DNA from: Pseudomonadota bacterium
GTDB taxonomy: Bacteria; Pseudomonadota; Alphaproteobacteria; Micropepsales; Micropepsaceae
NCBI GenBank assembly: GCA_018241025.1
Contig: JAFEEQ010000026.1
Location: 124,001 to 188,000, forward strand
Direction: 5' to 3'
Length of the DNA: 64,000 bases
The notes under the pieces are model-generated. The model did not search any database. It had not been told where the DNA came from and saw only the letters and a list, made by a program, of their open reading frames with translations. Of the stretch, positions 1 through 9,923 are shown one piece after another. Made by a program: the position numbers and the translations under genes. The first letter of the stretch is position 1; every line of letters starts with the position of its first letter.

Positions 1-1212
1 CTATGCCATGGCCTTCTTCAGGTTCTCGTCGACCTTGTCGAGGAAGCCTTCGGTCGTAAGCCATTTCTGCTCGGGTCCGACGAGCAGCGCGAGATCCTTG
101 GTCATGAAGCCGGCTTCGACCGTGTCGACGCAGACCTTCTCGAGCGTGTGCGCGAACTTGTCGAGCGCCGGGTTGTTGTCGAGCTTGGCGCGATGCGACA
201 GGCCGCGGGTCCAGGCGAAGATCGAGGCGATCGAGTTGGTCGAGGTCGACTTGCCCTTCTGATGCTCGCGGTAGTGGCGCGTCACGGTGCCATGCGCGGC
301 TTCCGCCTCGACGATCTTGCCGTCCGGCGTGGTCAGCACCGAGGTCATCAGGCCGAGCGAGCCGAAGCCCTGCGCCACGGTGTCGGACTGCACGTCGCCG
401 TCGTAGTTCTTGCAGGCCCAGACATAACCGCCGCTCCACTTGAGGGCGGAAGCGACCATGTCGTCGATCAGGCGGTGTTCGTAGGTGATGCCGGCGGCCT
501 CGAACTTGGCCTTGAACTCGGCATCGTAGACCTCTTCGAAGATGTCCTTGAAGCGGCCGTCATAGGCCTTGAGGATCGTGTTCTTGGTCGAGAGATAGAC
601 CGGATATTTGCGCGCCAGGCCGTAATTCATCGAGGCGCGGGCGAAGTCGCGGATCGAGTCGTCGAGATTGTACATCGCCATCGCGACGCCCGAGCCCGGC
701 GCCTTGAACACTTCCTTCTCGATCACCGTGCCGTCCTCGCCGACGAACTTGATGGTCAGCGTGCCCTTGCCGGGATAGCGGAAATCGGTGGCGCGATACT
801 GGTCGCCGAAGGCATGGCGGCCGACGACGATCGGCTGGGTCCAGCCCGGCACCAGGCGCGGCACGTTCTTGCAGATGATGGGCTCGCGGAAGATCACGCC
901 GCCCAGGATGTTGCGGATCGTGCCGTTGGGCGACTTCCACATGTCGTGGAGGTTGAACTCCTTCACCCGCGCTTCGTCGGGGGTGATGGTGGCGCATTTC
1001 ACGCCGACGCCGTGCTTCTTGATGGCGTTGGCGGCGTCGACGGTGACCTGGTCCTTGGTCGAGTCGCGATGCTCGACGCCGAGGTCGTAATATTCGAGGT
1101 TCACGTCGAGATAGGGAAGGATCAGCTTCTTCTTGATGAGGTCCCAGATGATACGGGTCATCTCGTCGCCGTCGAGCTCGACGACCGTTCCTTCAACCTT
1201 GATCTTGTCCAT
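1..1212 (-). CDS. icd: NADP-dependent isocitrate dehydrogenase
   Basis: Oxidative decarboxylation of isocitrate to 2-oxoglutarate in the cytosolic TCA cycle. The 403-residue product has the usual length of the monomer of dimeric eukaryotic-type IDHs found in alphaproteobacteria. Visible motifs are the substrate loop KSPNGTIRN near residues 92-100 and the isocitrate/isopropylmalate dehydrogenase signature NYDGDVQSD at 269-277 followed by GFGSLG. I chose the ATG at 1212 (MDKIKV) because the in-frame extension upstream is Arg/Ser/Pro-rich and not IDH-like. The TAG stop is the first three bases of the window, so the gene is complete. It is transcribed leftwards, apparently alone. Identification is firm. 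Confidence 0.96.
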   Translation of the reverse strand: MDKIKVEGTVVELDGDEMTRIIWDLIKKKLILPYLDVNLEYYDLGVEHRDSTKDQVTVDAANAIKKHGVGVKCATITPDEARVKEFNLHDMWKSPNGTIRNILGGVIFREPIICKNVPRLVPGWTQPIVVGRHAFGDQYRATDFRYPGKGTLTIKFVGEDGTVIEKEVFKAPGSGVAMAMYNLDDSIRDFARASMNYGLARKYPVYLSTKNTILKAYDGRFKDIFEEVYDAEFKAKFEAAGITYEHRLIDDMVASALKWSGGYVWACKNYDGDVQSDTVAQGFGSLGLMTSVLTTPDGKIVEAEAAHGTVTRHYREHQKGKSTSTNSIASIFAWTRGLSHRAKLDNNPALDKFAHTLEKVCVDTVEAGFMTKDLALLVGPEQKWLTTEGFLDKVDENLKKAMA

Positions 1213-1322
1213 GGGTTCCTCGGAAGAGCTGCTGGCGCGGGGTATAGCGGCGGGGCGGTGAGGCGTCAAAGGCGCGCGCGAGCGTCGATTTTGCCGCACC
1301 GATGCCGGTTTTTTGTGCGCCG

Positions 1323-2903
1323 TCAGCCGGCTGTTGCGAAGGGCCCGAGCCCCTCCAGAAGCGGTGCGAGCTGCTCCGGCGAAGGCCGCCAGCGCCGCAC
1401 CGAACTGGCATAGAGCGGACGGCGGACCTGCGCCGCGCTGGCGGTCGCCACCGGCCGCGGCGCGCGGTGGAAAGCAAGGCAGGCGGGATCGAAGTCGAGG
1501 CCGCAGAAGTGCAGCAGGCGCCGCGTCTGGCCTTCGAAATCGGCGACGAGATCGTCATAGCGCAGCGGCAGCAAGGAACCCGGCGGGATCGGCGCCGTGA
1601 GGTGCGCCATCATTTCGCGCTCCGCCCGATAGAAGCGGCCGAGCTCGTCCAGCCTGTTGGTGAAGGGATAGTCGCGGCCCAGATTGGTGGCGAAGATCGA
1701 CAGGCAGGTGTCGACGGGATCGCGCACGACATGGACGATGCGGGCATTGGGCAGCGCAAGATGGATGAGCGCCGTGAAGATGTCGTTGTTCAGCGTCTTG
1801 TCGACGATACGCGGCGCGTCGCCCGCAGCGGCACCGCTGCGCCGCAGATAGCTCTCTGCGATCTGGCGCACGGCAGGCGGTCCGGCACGGGACAGATCTT
1901 CGGGATAGGTCTTGAGCGTTTCACCCACGGCCAGGCGGAAGTCGGGCACCTCGCCGATGGCATGGACGCGCGGATGCGATGCCAGGATCTGCTCCACCAG
2001 CATCGTGCCGGAGCGCATCATGCCGACGATGAACACCGGCCGCTCGGAGGGATCGCCATGCCCCGCGAGGGCCGCCATGCGTTGCGGCGTGAAGAAGCGC
2101 TTGACGCGCCCGATCTCCGCCAGCGTATCGGCGACATTGTAGACATAGGTCTCGCGGCGGAGGCGGTTGGCCTCGAGCTGCAGGGCGAAGGCTTCGTCGT
2201 GGCGACCGAGATCCGCATAGGCCTTGGCCAGCGCATAGCGGACGAGACAATGATCCTCGGCGGGCAGGTCCGATCCGACAAGCGCTTCCATCGCTGCGAT
2301 GTGCGGATCGCCGGCACGATAGCGTTTCACCTCGGCCAGCAGGGCATGCCCGTCGCCCGATTTCGGGGCGAGCGCGAGCATGCGTTCGAACGCGGCGATT
2401 GCATCTTCGCTTCGACCGAAGGCGTGATGCAGGCTGCCGTGCAGGCAATGCAGGGCAGGCGAGTCCGGCGATTTCGCGAGAGCCCGCGCCAGGGGCGCGG
2501 CGAGATCGTCGCGGCGCCCAAGCCGGTCGAGGACACGCCCGAGATTGGCAAGGATCGCGGCATTGGCGGGGACGAAGGCCAGCGCGCCCTCGAACGCCTC
2601 AACGGCCTCGGCCCAACGCGCCGCGCGTTCGAGCGCCATCCCGCGCGCCGCCAGCGCTTCGAAGGCGGTGGTGTCGTCTGCAGTCGCAATCCCGAGAACA
2701 TCGAGCGCGTCGGTCAGCCGGTTGAGTTCGATCAGAGCGAGGCCAAGGCCAAGCGCGGCAGCGGGACAATCCGGCGCCTGTTCGAGCGCGCTGCGATAGC
2801 AGTGCGCCGCTTCGGACCAGCGACCCTCCCGCCGGAATCCGTCGCCCAGGCGCAGATCCATCCGCGTGGATCCGGGCCGGTACTGCAGGCGGGACTGGGA
2901 CAT
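1323..2903 (-). CDS. TPR-repeat sulfotransferase family protein
   Basis: 526 residues. Residues 1-250 are TPR-like helical pairs (repeated Ala/Leu helices with A-x-FE-x-ALA pattern), and residues 290-520 form a PAPS-dependent sulfotransferase domain. The 5'-phosphosulfate loop is [10 protein letters not shown] at 291-300, followed by EQILASHP and, further on, the [15 protein letters not shown] segment that resembles the 3'-phosphate-binding region. Such TPR-sulfotransferase fusions are common in alphaproteobacteria; their acceptors are mostly unknown, so no substrate is proposed. The ATG at 2903 has CGGAGGG about 5 nt upstream. Transcribed leftwards, with 110 bp separating its stop from icd. 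Confidence 0.85.
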   Translation of the reverse strand: MSQSRLQYRPGSTRMDLRLGDGFRREGRWSEAAHCYRSALEQAPDCPAAALGLGLALIELNRLTDALDVLGIATADDTTAFEALAARGMALERAARWAEAVEAFEGALAFVPANAAILANLGRVLDRLGRRDDLAAPLARALAKSPDSPALHCLHGSLHHAFGRSEDAIAAFERMLALAPKSGDGHALLAEVKRYRAGDPHIAAMEALVGSDLPAEDHCLVRYALAKAYADLGRHDEAFALQLEANRLRRETYVYNVADTLAEIGRVKRFFTPQRMAALAGHGDPSERPVFIVGMMRSGTMLVEQILASHPRVHAIGEVPDFRLAVGETLKTYPEDLSRAGPPAVRQIAESYLRRSGAAAGDAPRIVDKTLNNDIFTALIHLALPNARIVHVVRDPVDTCLSIFATNLGRDYPFTNRLDELGRFYRAEREMMAHLTAPIPPGSLLPLRYDDLVADFEGQTRRLLHFCGLDFDPACLAFHRAPRPVATASAAQVRRPLYASSVRRWRPSPEQLAPLLEGLGPFATAG

Positions 2904-3140
2904 CGGGACCCTCCGAAGTCCCGCCTAGCCAACGCACAGGCCCTGCGTCTCAGCGCTTGTGTCGCAATTTGTCTCAGATGATCCGTACGCGATCTTTCGC
3001 TACACTGTTTGCAGCAACTACAATGTGATCGTCGGTAACAGATTGAACGCACGCTGCTGTACATCGGATCGATTGACAAGCCGGGGCACGGACGCAAAGC
3101 CGCAATGGAACCGGGGCACGCATCTGCCTATAGAACCCGC

Positions 3141-3890
3141 ATGATCGCTCCCGTCGTCATCCTCTCCCGCCCGCAGCTCGGCGAGAACATCGGCGCCGCC
3201 GTGCGCGCGATGAAGAATTTCGGTCTCTCGGATCTGCGCCTCGTCGCGCCGCGCGACGGTTGGCCGAACGAGAAGGCGGTTCACATGGCCGCCGGTGCGG
3301 CCGATCTTCTCGACAAGGTCGTGGTCCATGACGACGCGATCTCGGCACTTGCAGATTTGCAGATCGTTTTCGCTGCGACGGCGCGCGAGCGCGGTGTCGC
3401 AAAGCCGGTGCTGACGCCGCCGGAAGCGGCGCGCCAGCTGCGTGCCGCCGCGGCCAAGGGCGTGCGCACCGGTCTGCTCTTTGGCAACGAGCGTGCCGGT
3501 CTCGACAACGACGAGGTCTCGGTCGCGACCGCGATCGTCACAATCCCGACCGCGGAATTCGCGTCACTCAATCTCGCGCAGTCGGTGATGCTGTTGTGTT
3601 ACGAATGGTTCAAGGCCGCGGATGAAACACCGCCGCGACGCATCGATCACGGCCCGATCGCGCGCAAAGCGACCCGCAAGGAGCTGTACGATCTCTTCGA
3701 GCACCTCGAGAGCGAGCTTCTGACGAGCGGTTTTCTCTATCCGCCGAACAAGGAAACGCCGATGATCCGGCATATGCGCGCGCTGCTCAACCGTGCGAAC
3801 CTGACCGATCAGGAGGTGCGCACCATCCGCGGCATGATCGTCGCGCTTGCCAAGGGCAAGTTCCGCCGCCCGCCGCCGGAGGGCGCATGA
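3141..3890 (+). CDS. trmJ: tRNA (cytidine/uridine-2'-O-)-methyltransferase TrmJ-like
   Basis: SpoU/TrmH (SPOUT) RNA methyltransferase of 249 residues. The N-terminus PVVILSRPQLGENIGAA is motif 1, GLLFGNERAGLDNDEV is motif 2 and SLNLAQSVML is motif 3, which makes the knotted SAM site. The C-terminal helical extension (LYDLFEHLESELLTSGFL, IRHMRALLNRANLT) matches TrmJ rather than TrmL. TrmJ methylates the ribose of nucleotide 32 in the tRNA anticodon loop. The ATG at 3141 (MIAPVV) is preferred over an upstream in-frame start because the SPOUT fold begins there. Its TGA overlaps the next start (ATGA). Confidence 0.88.
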   Translation: MIAPVVILSRPQLGENIGAAVRAMKNFGLSDLRLVAPRDGWPNEKAVHMAAGAADLLDKVVVHDDAISALADLQIVFAATARERGVAKPVLTPPEAARQLRAAAAKGVRTGLLFGNERAGLDNDEVSVATAIVTIPTAEFASLNLAQSVMLLCYEWFKAADETPPRRIDHGPIARKATRKELYDLFEHLESELLTSGFLYPPNKETPMIRHMRALLNRANLTDQEVRTIRGMIVALAKGKFRRPPPEGA

Positions 3891-4747
3891 TCGCCTATCT
3901 CGTTCTCGCGCTGATCGCGCTTGCCGCCTGCGCTTTCGCGATCTGGCCAGTCCTTCGCGAGCTCAAGGGCCGCGCTGGGTTGTTCCTCGCCGGCGCCGTC
4001 GGCGTGCTGGTGCTCGCTATCGGTGGTGGGCTCTACACGCTCATTGGCGATCCTATGCTCGCGGAGCGCAGCGTGCGCGGTCCGAGCGCCGACGATCCGC
4101 TCGCCAGGATTGCCCAGTGGGCTGCCGATGCGCGGGCCCATCCCGGCGATCCGAGACCATGGGTACAACTCGGCGCCGGCTATATCGCCGCCCGCGATCC
4201 CGACGACGCCGCCAAGGCCTTCGGCAAGGCCATCGATGCCGCCGAAGCGCGTGGCCAGCATCTGGCTTTTCTCTATTCGGCCTATGGCGAGGCCCTCTCG
4301 CTCGCGACCATGGGGGCGGTTCCGCCGGAGGCCGAGAAGGCCTTCGCCCACGCGCTCACCCTCGATCCGAAGGACGCCGCCGCACGCTATTACCTGGGCC
4401 TTTCGGCCGTGGCGCGGGGGCAGCCCCAGGTCGCACTGACGCTCTGGCAAGGCCTCCTGGCCGACGTCCCGGCGAATTCGCCGATGCATGAAGAACTGGT
4501 CGACCGGATCGCCGCGCTGCGCGCCCGGATGGGCAAGGCGCCCGACATCGCTGCGATGGTTGCCGGTCTCGCCGCGCGCCTGCAGCAGAACCCGGACGAC
4601 CCGGCCGGCTGGCAGCGGCTCATCCGCGCCTATGCGGTGCTGGGCGACAAGGACAAGGCAAAGGCGGCACTCGCCGACGCGCGCAAGGCCGCGCACGGCG
4701 AAAATCTCGCCGCGCTGGATGCGGAAGCAAAGGAATTGGGGCTGTAA
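3887..4747 (+). CDS. TPR membrane protein, cytochrome c biogenesis CcmH/CycH-like
   Basis: 286 residues. Two N-terminal transmembrane helices (about 2-20 and 30-52) are followed by a periplasmic TPR region with the NPDDPAGWQRLIRAYAVLG repeat typical of the C-terminal half of CycH/CcmI, which chaperones apocytochrome c. No other ccm genes are near, so a general scaffold role is also possible. It is translationally coupled to trmJ by a 4-bp ATGA overlap. Family placement is by similarity of the TPR pattern only. Confidence 0.7.
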   Translation: MIAYLVLALIALAACAFAIWPVLRELKGRAGLFLAGAVGVLVLAIGGGLYTLIGDPMLAERSVRGPSADDPLARIAQWAADARAHPGDPRPWVQLGAGYIAARDPDDAAKAFGKAIDAAEARGQHLAFLYSAYGEALSLATMGAVPPEAEKAFAHALTLDPKDAAARYYLGLSAVARGQPQVALTLWQGLLADVPANSPMHEELVDRIAALRARMGKAPDIAAMVAGLAARLQQNPDDPAGWQRLIRAYAVLGDKDKAKAALADARKAAHGENLAALDAEAKELGL

Positions 4748-4749
4748 GC

Positions 4750-4777
4750 CGTCCGGGCCGCTTGCGCGTCCCGGACG
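4750..4777. terminator. Hairpin between convergent genes
   Basis: An 8-bp inverted repeat (CGTCCGGG at 4750-4757, CCCGGACG at 4770-4777) lies just after the TPR gene stop and before the stop of the convergent gene. It could act as a bidirectional terminator, but there is no clear T-tract. Confidence 0.4.
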
Positions 4778-4789
4778 ATCCGCCGCCGA

Positions 4790-5092
4790 TCAGTTGTTGG
4801 CGTGCTTGGGACGGAGCTTCGCCCAGTCCTCGTCGGTCTCTTCGACCACGATGGTGATGTAGCAATAGTTCAGCACATAGCGGAACAGGCGCGAACGCAC
4901 CTTGCCCTTGAGCGGGACATTGCGCATGCCGGGATCGTCGCCCGGGATATCGACGAAATCGCCGACATTGGGGATCAGCGCGAACTGGTCCTGATCGACT
5001 TCGACGTCCACCGGATTGGTGTTGTCCACCGGCGTGGCGCCGCCCTTGGGCAAGAAGCGATAGTCGATTCCGTATTTCACCTGCGTCTCCAT
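4790..5092 (-). CDS. Conserved small protein of unknown function
   Basis: 100 residues, soluble and acidic (VDVEVDQDQFALIPNVGDFVDIP, then VEETDEDWAKL). I do not recognise a named family. It looks like a compact beta-rich domain with no signal peptide or membrane helix. The ATG at 5092 (METQVKYG) is preferred; a TTG 33 bp upstream would add an unconvincing Arg/Thr-rich tail. Convergent with the TPR gene. Confidence 0.65.
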   Translation of the reverse strand: METQVKYGIDYRFLPKGGATPVDNTNPVDVEVDQDQFALIPNVGDFVDIPGDDPGMRNVPLKGKVRSRLFRYVLNYCYITIVVEETDEDWAKLRPKHANN

Positions 5093-5186
5093 GTCGGTGC
5101 CGGTGCGGTTCCGGGGCGTGTGCAACGGCCGCGACCAATATAACCCGCGAATATCTATCGCGCGGCGCCGCAGCCGACAAACGAAA

Positions 5187-5208
5187 ACGGCGGCCCTGCG
5201 GCCGCCGT
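5187..5208 (-). terminator. Rho-independent terminator of the secreted-protein gene
   Basis: Perfect 9-bp stem (ACGGCGGCC / GGCCGCCGT) with a 4-nt loop, followed on the minus strand by TTTTCGTTTG. It lies 24 bp after the stop of the gene at 5232-5507. Confidence 0.75.
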
Positions 5209-5231
5209 CTGCTTCGTCACCCGGACAAATC

Positions 5232-5507
5232 TCAGCCGGAGATCCGGCCCTGCCAGACCGGCCAGCAATTGATCTTTCCGGTGCGCTTTTCGAGGTTGTA
5301 GAGCTTCATCTGGGCATCCGCCGCGTTGGCACCGTTCTGAAGCGCCATGAAATCCGACCCGCCGGCGCACCAGACATAGAACTGATGCCGGCCCGCCGCG
5401 AAGAAATCTGCCTGCTTGGAGGACGTGAAATTCGCAGCCAGTGCGACACCCGCAACCGCCACCGCTACACCGCCAACCGCCGCTCCGAGCACGCGCTTCA
5501 TTGTCAT
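5232..5507 (-). CDS. Small exported protein of unknown function
   Basis: 91 residues. The N-terminus MTMKRVLGAAVGGVAVAVAGVA is a clear signal peptide with probable cleavage after ALAAN. The mature part is about 65 residues with two Cys (VWCAGG and INCWPV) that could form a disulfide. The middle segment (LQNGANAADAQMKLY) looks helical. No family is recognised. It is a single gene with its own terminator at 5187-5208. Confidence 0.7.
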   Translation of the reverse strand: MTMKRVLGAAVGGVAVAVAGVALAANFTSSKQADFFAAGRHQFYVWCAGGSDFMALQNGANAADAQMKLYNLEKRTGKINCWPVWQGRISG

Positions 5508-5616
5508 TCTTCGTCACTCCACGGTCAGTACGCGTCGCGAGCCCTTGCTCCGGGCCCAGTCCTTTCACGAGGGCTTTACAAGCCCGAATTCACTTTAGGT
5601 TCCCGCCCCGGTCGGG

Positions 5617-5634
5617 GTGTCGTACCTGCGACAC
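5617..5634. promoter_or_regulatory. Palindrome, possible operator
   Basis: GTGTCG, six bases, CGACAC: a perfect 6+6 dyad in the 216-bp gap between the small exported-protein gene (start 5507) and the cinA-like stop (5724). It is placed like an operator or upstream element for the exported-protein gene. No regulator is identified. Confidence 0.3.
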
Positions 5635-5723
5635 GCCTCGTTCAATCCATTTAAGGTACACAAGCCCTAAGCCTTTGTCATGCTTAATGACTGTCAATTG
5701 TGCATTTGTAACCCATAACCGTC

Positions 5724-6494
5724 TCAGACGGTTACTCGCGTTCCCTCGGAACCCAGTGCCCGCAACATCGCTTCGATCTGCCGTGCCGCAGCTTCGACCT
5801 CGTCCGGGTTGCGGCCGCGTGCCACGAGCTGAACCCCGTTGCCGCCTTCGCGGTAGAAGGGATAGCTCCCGATCGCGACAGTTTTGTTGTCACGCTGGAT
5901 CGCGCCGAGGCCCTCGGCCAGACGGCCTTCCGGAAGTGTGGTCTGGATCGTCGCGGCATGGACGACGGCGCCGCGCTTCAGCCGCGGTTCGATCGCATCC
6001 ATCATCGCGCGCATGATCACCGGCACGCCGGCCATGACGAAGACATTGCCGATATGGACGCCCGGTGCCGTCGAGACCGAGTTCTGCACCAGCTCGGCGC
6101 CGACCGGGATATAGGCCATGCGCTTGCGGGCATCGTTGAACTCGCCCGGCTTGTAGCGCGCCGCCATCGCGGCCATCGCCTCGGGATGGTGGTAGCAGCC
6201 CACGCCGAACGCCGCCGCCACCGACTCGAAGGTGATGTCGTCATGCGTCGGCCCGATGCCGCCGGTCGTGAAGACATAGGTATAACGCGCGCGCATCGCG
6301 TTCAGGGCGTCGACGATCTCCTTCTCGATGTCGGGAACCACGCGGGCTTCGCACAGATCGATGCCCAGCGCGGCGAGGAACCGGGCGATATAGCTCGTGT
6401 TGGTGTCCTGGGTCCGGCCCGAGAGGATTTCATCGCCGATGACGAGGATGGCGGCGGTGACGCGTTCCGCCGGAATCGCGGCGGTCTGGCTCAT
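5724..6494 (-). CDS. CinA-type molybdopterin-binding domain protein
   Basis: 256 residues, equal to the N-terminal MoCF_biosynth-like domain of CinA without the C-terminal nicotinamide-nucleotide amidase domain. Visible motifs are VIGDEILSGRTQDTN at residues 18-32 and FTTGGIGPTHDDIT near 75-88. Stand-alone versions are common in alphaproteobacteria and are often labelled competence/damage-inducible protein A; the COG1058 domain of full-length CinA has ADP-ribose pyrophosphatase activity, but this has not been shown for stand-alone forms. It is divergent from map, with about 100 bp between starts. An AACCGTCT/AGACGGTT hairpin overlaps its stop. Confidence 0.85.
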   Translation of the reverse strand: MSQTAAIPAERVTAAILVIGDEILSGRTQDTNTSYIARFLAALGIDLCEARVVPDIEKEIVDALNAMRARYTYVFTTGGIGPTHDDITFESVAAAFGVGCYHHPEAMAAMAARYKPGEFNDARKRMAYIPVGAELVQNSVSTAPGVHIGNVFVMAGVPVIMRAMMDAIEPRLKRGAVVHAATIQTTLPEGRLAEGLGAIQRDNKTVAIGSYPFYREGGNGVQLVARGRNPDEVEAAARQIEAMLRALGSEGTRVTV

Positions 6495-6596
6495 GGCGTC
6501 CGCCCGGTGTAAGACATGGGAGTTCCTTCCGGCCCCTAGGAAACACGGGGTTTGCCCCTACATCAAGCGGCCGGACAATCCGCTACCGAGTACGCC

Positions 6597-7430
6597 ATGA
6601 CCGTCAATCCGCCGACCGAAGCCTTCGAGGCCACCCGCCGCTCCCACTTCGCCGTTGCCGTCCACGACAAGGCCGATTTCGAGGGCATGCGCCGCGCCGG
6701 GCGGCTGGCAGCCGAGGTGCTCGACCTCCTGGTCCCGGAAGTGAAGCCCGGCGTCACCACCGAATATCTCGACAAGCTCGCCTTCGACTACGTGGTGAGC
6801 CATGGCGCGATCCCCGCCTGCCTCGGCTATCGCGGCTACCGCCACACGGTCTGTACCTCGATCAATCACGTGGTCTGCCACGGCATCCCGAACGACAAAC
6901 CTTTGCGCGACGGCGATATCGTCAATATCGACGTGACCGTGATCCTCGACGGCTGGCACGGCGACACTTCGCGGATGTATCTCGTCGGCGACGTCAAGCT
7001 GAAGGCCAAGCGCCTGGTCGACATCACCTACGATTCGATGATGCGCGGCATCGCAGCGGTGAAGCCGGGCAACACCACCGGCGACATCGGCCATGCGATC
7101 CAGAGCTTCGCCGAAGGCGAGGAGCGCTGCGCGGTGGTGCGCGATTTCTGCGGCCACGGCCTCGGCAAGGTCTTCCACGCGCTTCCCAATATCGTGCACT
7201 ATGGCAAGCCCGGCCACGGCATCGGCCTGAAGCCCGGGATGTTCTTCACCGTCGAGCCGATGATCAATCTCGGCGGTTATGGCGTGAAAGTACTCTCCGA
7301 CGGATGGACGGCCGTGACTCGCGACCGTTCGCTTTCCGCCCAGTTCGAACATTCCGTGGGTGTGACCGAGGATGGCGTCGAAATCTTCACGCTCTCTCCC
7401 AAAGGATGGGACAAGCCTCCCTACGTCTGA
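6597..7430 (+). CDS. map: Type I methionine aminopeptidase
   Basis: Removes the initiator Met from nascent proteins. 277 residues. All five dinuclear-metal ligands are visible: D112 (NIDVT), D123 (WHGDTSRM), H187 (CGHGLG), E220 (FTVEPM) and E251 (FEHSVGV). The ATG at 6597 was chosen because upstream in-frame codons are not conserved-looking. Followed by radC in the same direction, a common alphaproteobacterial arrangement. Confidence 0.95.
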   Translation: MTVNPPTEAFEATRRSHFAVAVHDKADFEGMRRAGRLAAEVLDLLVPEVKPGVTTEYLDKLAFDYVVSHGAIPACLGYRGYRHTVCTSINHVVCHGIPNDKPLRDGDIVNIDVTVILDGWHGDTSRMYLVGDVKLKAKRLVDITYDSMMRGIAAVKPGNTTGDIGHAIQSFAEGEERCAVVRDFCGHGLGKVFHALPNIVHYGKPGHGIGLKPGMFFTVEPMINLGGYGVKVLSDGWTAVTRDRSLSAQFEHSVGVTEDGVEIFTLSPKGWDKPPYV

Positions 7431-7449
7431 GCAGGGCTCGCTAGCCGAT

Positions 7450-8142
7450 ATGGGGCGAAGCTTTGCGCCGGCCGACCACCAGTCGGGCCATCGCGAACGC
7501 CTGCGCGATCGTTTCCTCGATGGCGGCGCGAATGCGATGCCGGACTATGAATTGCTCGAGCTGGCGCTGTTCGCCGCCATCCCGCGCCGTGACCTGAAAC
7601 CGCTCGCCAAGCAGCTCATCGCCCAGTTCGGCAGCTTCGCCGAGGTGCTGGCCGCACCGCGCAACCGTCTGCTCGAAATCGCCGGCGTCGGCGATGCCGT
7701 CGTCACCCAGCTCAAGATCATCGAAGCGGCGGCGCTGCGCCTGTCCCAGGCGAAGATGCTGAACCGTCCGGCGCTCAGTTCCTGGGCCGCGCTGATCGAC
7801 TATTGCACCGCCGCCATGGCACGCAGCCAGCAGGAGGAATTCCGCGTCCTCTTCCTCGACCGCAAGAACATCCTGATCGCCGACGAAGTGCAGTCCAAGG
7901 GCACGGTCGACCATGCGCCGGTCTATCCGCGCGAGATCGTCAAGCGCGCGCTCGAACTCGGCGCCAGCGCGGTCATCCTGGTGCACAACCATCCGAGCGG
8001 CGATCCTACGCCCAGCCGCGCCGATATCGAGATGACGCGCGACGTCTCAGCCGCCGCCAAGGCGCTGCGTATCGCGGTCCACGATCACCTCGTCATCGGC
8101 CGCAGCGGCCATGCCAGCTTCAAGGCGCTGGGCCTGCTCTAG
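7450..8142 (+). CDS. radC: RadC-family JAB/MPN domain protein
   Basis: DUF2466/RadC protein. A helix-hairpin-helix region ([15 protein letters not shown] through [12 protein letters not shown]) precedes a JAMM metalloprotease-like domain with [15 protein letters not shown] as the metal motif. The ATG at 7450 gives 230 residues with no overlap. An alternative ATG at 7372 would overlap map by 59 bp and add 26 low-complexity residues. The cellular role of RadC is unsettled; the original repair assignment in E. coli was withdrawn. Confidence 0.88.
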   Translation: MGRSFAPADHQSGHRERLRDRFLDGGANAMPDYELLELALFAAIPRRDLKPLAKQLIAQFGSFAEVLAAPRNRLLEIAGVGDAVVTQLKIIEAAALRLSQAKMLNRPALSSWAALIDYCTAAMARSQQEEFRVLFLDRKNILIADEVQSKGTVDHAPVYPREIVKRALELGASAVILVHNHPSGDPTPSRADIEMTRDVSAAAKALRIAVHDHLVIGRSGHASFKALGLL

Positions 8143-8223
8143 AATTCCCCTAACCCTGTCTGCGAACACGCTTGCCCGCGCAAGGCCCGGCCACGATAGT
8201 GTCGCGCGCAAATCGGGGGCGAG

Positions 8224-9114
8224 ATGCTGCGTTTTGTGGCACGCGAAGCGGGACGGCTGGCACTGGGCTTGATCGGCGCGGCGTTGCTCGCTGCGGCGAT
8301 TGCCGGCCTCGCCCTGCCGCATGCCGAGGACGGCCTTTTCAGCTTCCTGTTCGCCTGGGGCCGCACGCTCGATGCCTTCGTCTCGCTCGATTTCGGCCGC
8401 AGCGCGATCTCCGGAGAAGGCGCATTCGCCGATGTGTGGCAGCGTCTGCCGCTGACGCTCGGACTGGTGGGCGAGGGTTTTGCCATCGCCCTCGTCGTCG
8501 GCATTCCCGTCGGCCTTCTTTTCGGTGCCGGCCCGGCGCGGCGCGCTGCGTCGCCCATCATCCAAATCGTTTCGGCGGCGCCGATCTTCTGCGCCGGGCT
8601 CGCGCTGGCCTGGGCCGTCGCCAATCTCCTCGGCTGGCCGGTGACGCTCGACAGCGGCATCAAATCCGACCTCGCGCTCTGGCCGCGGGACCCAGCCCAG
8701 TTACAGGCACTTCTGCTGCCGGTCCTGACGGTCGGATTGGCCGGTGCCGCAGCGGCGCAGCTCGCCCTGCGCCGTGCCGGCGCCGAAGCCAGCGGCGAGG
8801 CCTGGCGGGTCGAACTCCGCCGCCTTGGGCTCACTGCCTGGGATATCGAGACCGGTCATGTCATGCCGCGCCTGATCGCGGGCCTGCTGGCAGGGCTGGG
8901 CGAGGTGATGCTCGCGCTGCTGTCGGCCGCGGCGGTCGCCGAGTGGGTCTTCAACTATGCCGGCGCCGCGGACCTTTTCGTGAAGTCGGTCGCCTTGCAC
9001 GACTGGGCGGTGGTCGCCCCTGTGCTGTTCGCGTTCGCCGCGCTGACGCTGATCGCGGAGTTCGTCGGCCGCGTCGCTGCGCATCCGTTGTCCGATCGTG
9101 GAGGCGCACCATGA
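8224..9114 (+). CDS. ABC transporter permease, DppB-like (first of pair)
   Basis: 296 residues with about six membrane helices. It resembles the first permease of peptide/nickel importers: an N-terminal TM helix, a periplasmic loop containing SLDFGRSA, then the core. The loop region LRRAGAEASGEAWRVELRRLG corresponds to the EAA motif that docks on the ATPase. GGGGGCGAG directly precedes the ATG. It overlaps the next permease by ATGA. No substrate-binding protein gene is nearby, which is unusual for this importer class. Confidence 0.8.
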   Translation: MLRFVAREAGRLALGLIGAALLAAAIAGLALPHAEDGLFSFLFAWGRTLDAFVSLDFGRSAISGEGAFADVWQRLPLTLGLVGEGFAIALVVGIPVGLLFGAGPARRAASPIIQIVSAAPIFCAGLALAWAVANLLGWPVTLDSGIKSDLALWPRDPAQLQALLLPVLTVGLAGAAAAQLALRRAGAEASGEAWRVELRRLGLTAWDIETGHVMPRLIAGLLAGLGEVMLALLSAAAVAEWVFNYAGAADLFVKSVALHDWAVVAPVLFAFAALTLIAEFVGRVAAHPLSDRGGAP

Positions 9115-9923
9115 CCGCGCCGCGCGTCGCGCCCTCGCTCCATGGCGTCCTGCGCATCATCGGCTGGGTCGGCCTCGGCCTGATCGCGGTTGCGGTCAGC
9201 CTGTCGGACTTCCTCGCCACGGCGCCGGCCGATGCGACCGCGGTCGGTCCGCTGCTCGCGGCGCCGACGGAGGTCTTCCGCTTCGGCACCGACATTCTCG
9301 GCCGCGACATGTTCAGCGAAACGCTCCACGGCCTTGCAGACACGATCCGCAGCGCCTTGCCGGGCGCGCTCACCACGCTGTTTGCCGGTGCGCTGTTCGG
9401 CTTCGTCGCGGCGCGCATGCCGCGGCCCTTCGCTCTCGGCCTGCGAGGCTTTATGGGGATCATGGCCGCGATACCGGCACTGCTCCTCGCGATTCTCATG
9501 ATCGGGCTCACGGCGCGCGGCTGGGCCGGGATTGCCGCCGGCCTCTCTGCCGCGCCGATCGCCTTCGTCCGGGCCTTCGAGCGGGCGCAGCGCCAGGAGC
9601 GCGCGCCGCATTCCGCCTATGCCCGCGCCACCGGCATTTCCGCCGGCACGCTGATGCGCCGCGACCTGGTCTACGAATTCACCGATACCTTCCTGTCGAG
9701 TGCCGCACGCGCGCTCGCCGCGGTGACCATCGTGCTTTCGACGGTGAGTTTCCTCGGCTTCGGTGCGGTGCCGCCGCATCGCGATCTCGGCCTGATGATC
9801 GCGGCTGCGAAGCCCTATCTGCTGCACGCCTGGTGGACCGCGGCTTTTCCGGCCGCGGCGCTTGTCGTCGTCATCCTCTTTGCCCGTCTCGCCGCCGGCC
9901 TCGATGAGGGCGAACGGGCATGA
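9111..9923 (+). CDS. ABC transporter permease, DppC-like (second of pair)
   Basis: 270 residues, about six membrane helices. FRFGTDILGRDMFSETLHG is the conserved periplasmic loop of DppC/OppC-type permeases, and YARATGISAGTLMRRDLV is the EAA coupling loop. Start at 9111 by ATGA overlap with the first permease; it ends by ATGA overlap with the ATPase. The three genes form one tightly coupled operon. Confidence 0.82.
   Translation: MTAPRVAPSLHGVLRIIGWVGLGLIAVAVSLSDFLATAPADATAVGPLLAAPTEVFRFGTDILGRDMFSETLHGLADTIRSALPGALTTLFAGALFGFVAARMPRPFALGLRGFMGIMAAIPALLLAILMIGLTARGWAGIAAGLSAAPIAFVRAFERAQRQERAPHSAYARATGISAGTLMRRDLVYEFTDTFLSSAARALAAVTIVLSTVSFLGFGAVPPHRDLGLMIAAAKPYLLHAWWTAAFPAAALVVVILFARLAAGLDEGERA

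Noticed and set aside
148..1413. 421-codon plus-strand frame opposite icd
   Set aside because: Antisense shadow of a high-GC gene; repetitive Asp/Val/Leu/Arg composition and no family similarity.
1302..2981. 559-codon plus-strand frame opposite the sulfotransferase
   Set aside because: Mirror frame of a well-supported gene; Arg/Gly-rich, no start signal.
3060..3140. GGGCACGGACGCAAAGCC before trmJ, reminiscent of the c-di-GMP-I riboswitch core
   Set aside because: The GACGCAAAGCC phrase matches, but the flanking P2 hairpin, the CAAACC strand and the 3' tetraloop-receptor half are missing, and trmJ is not a usual target.
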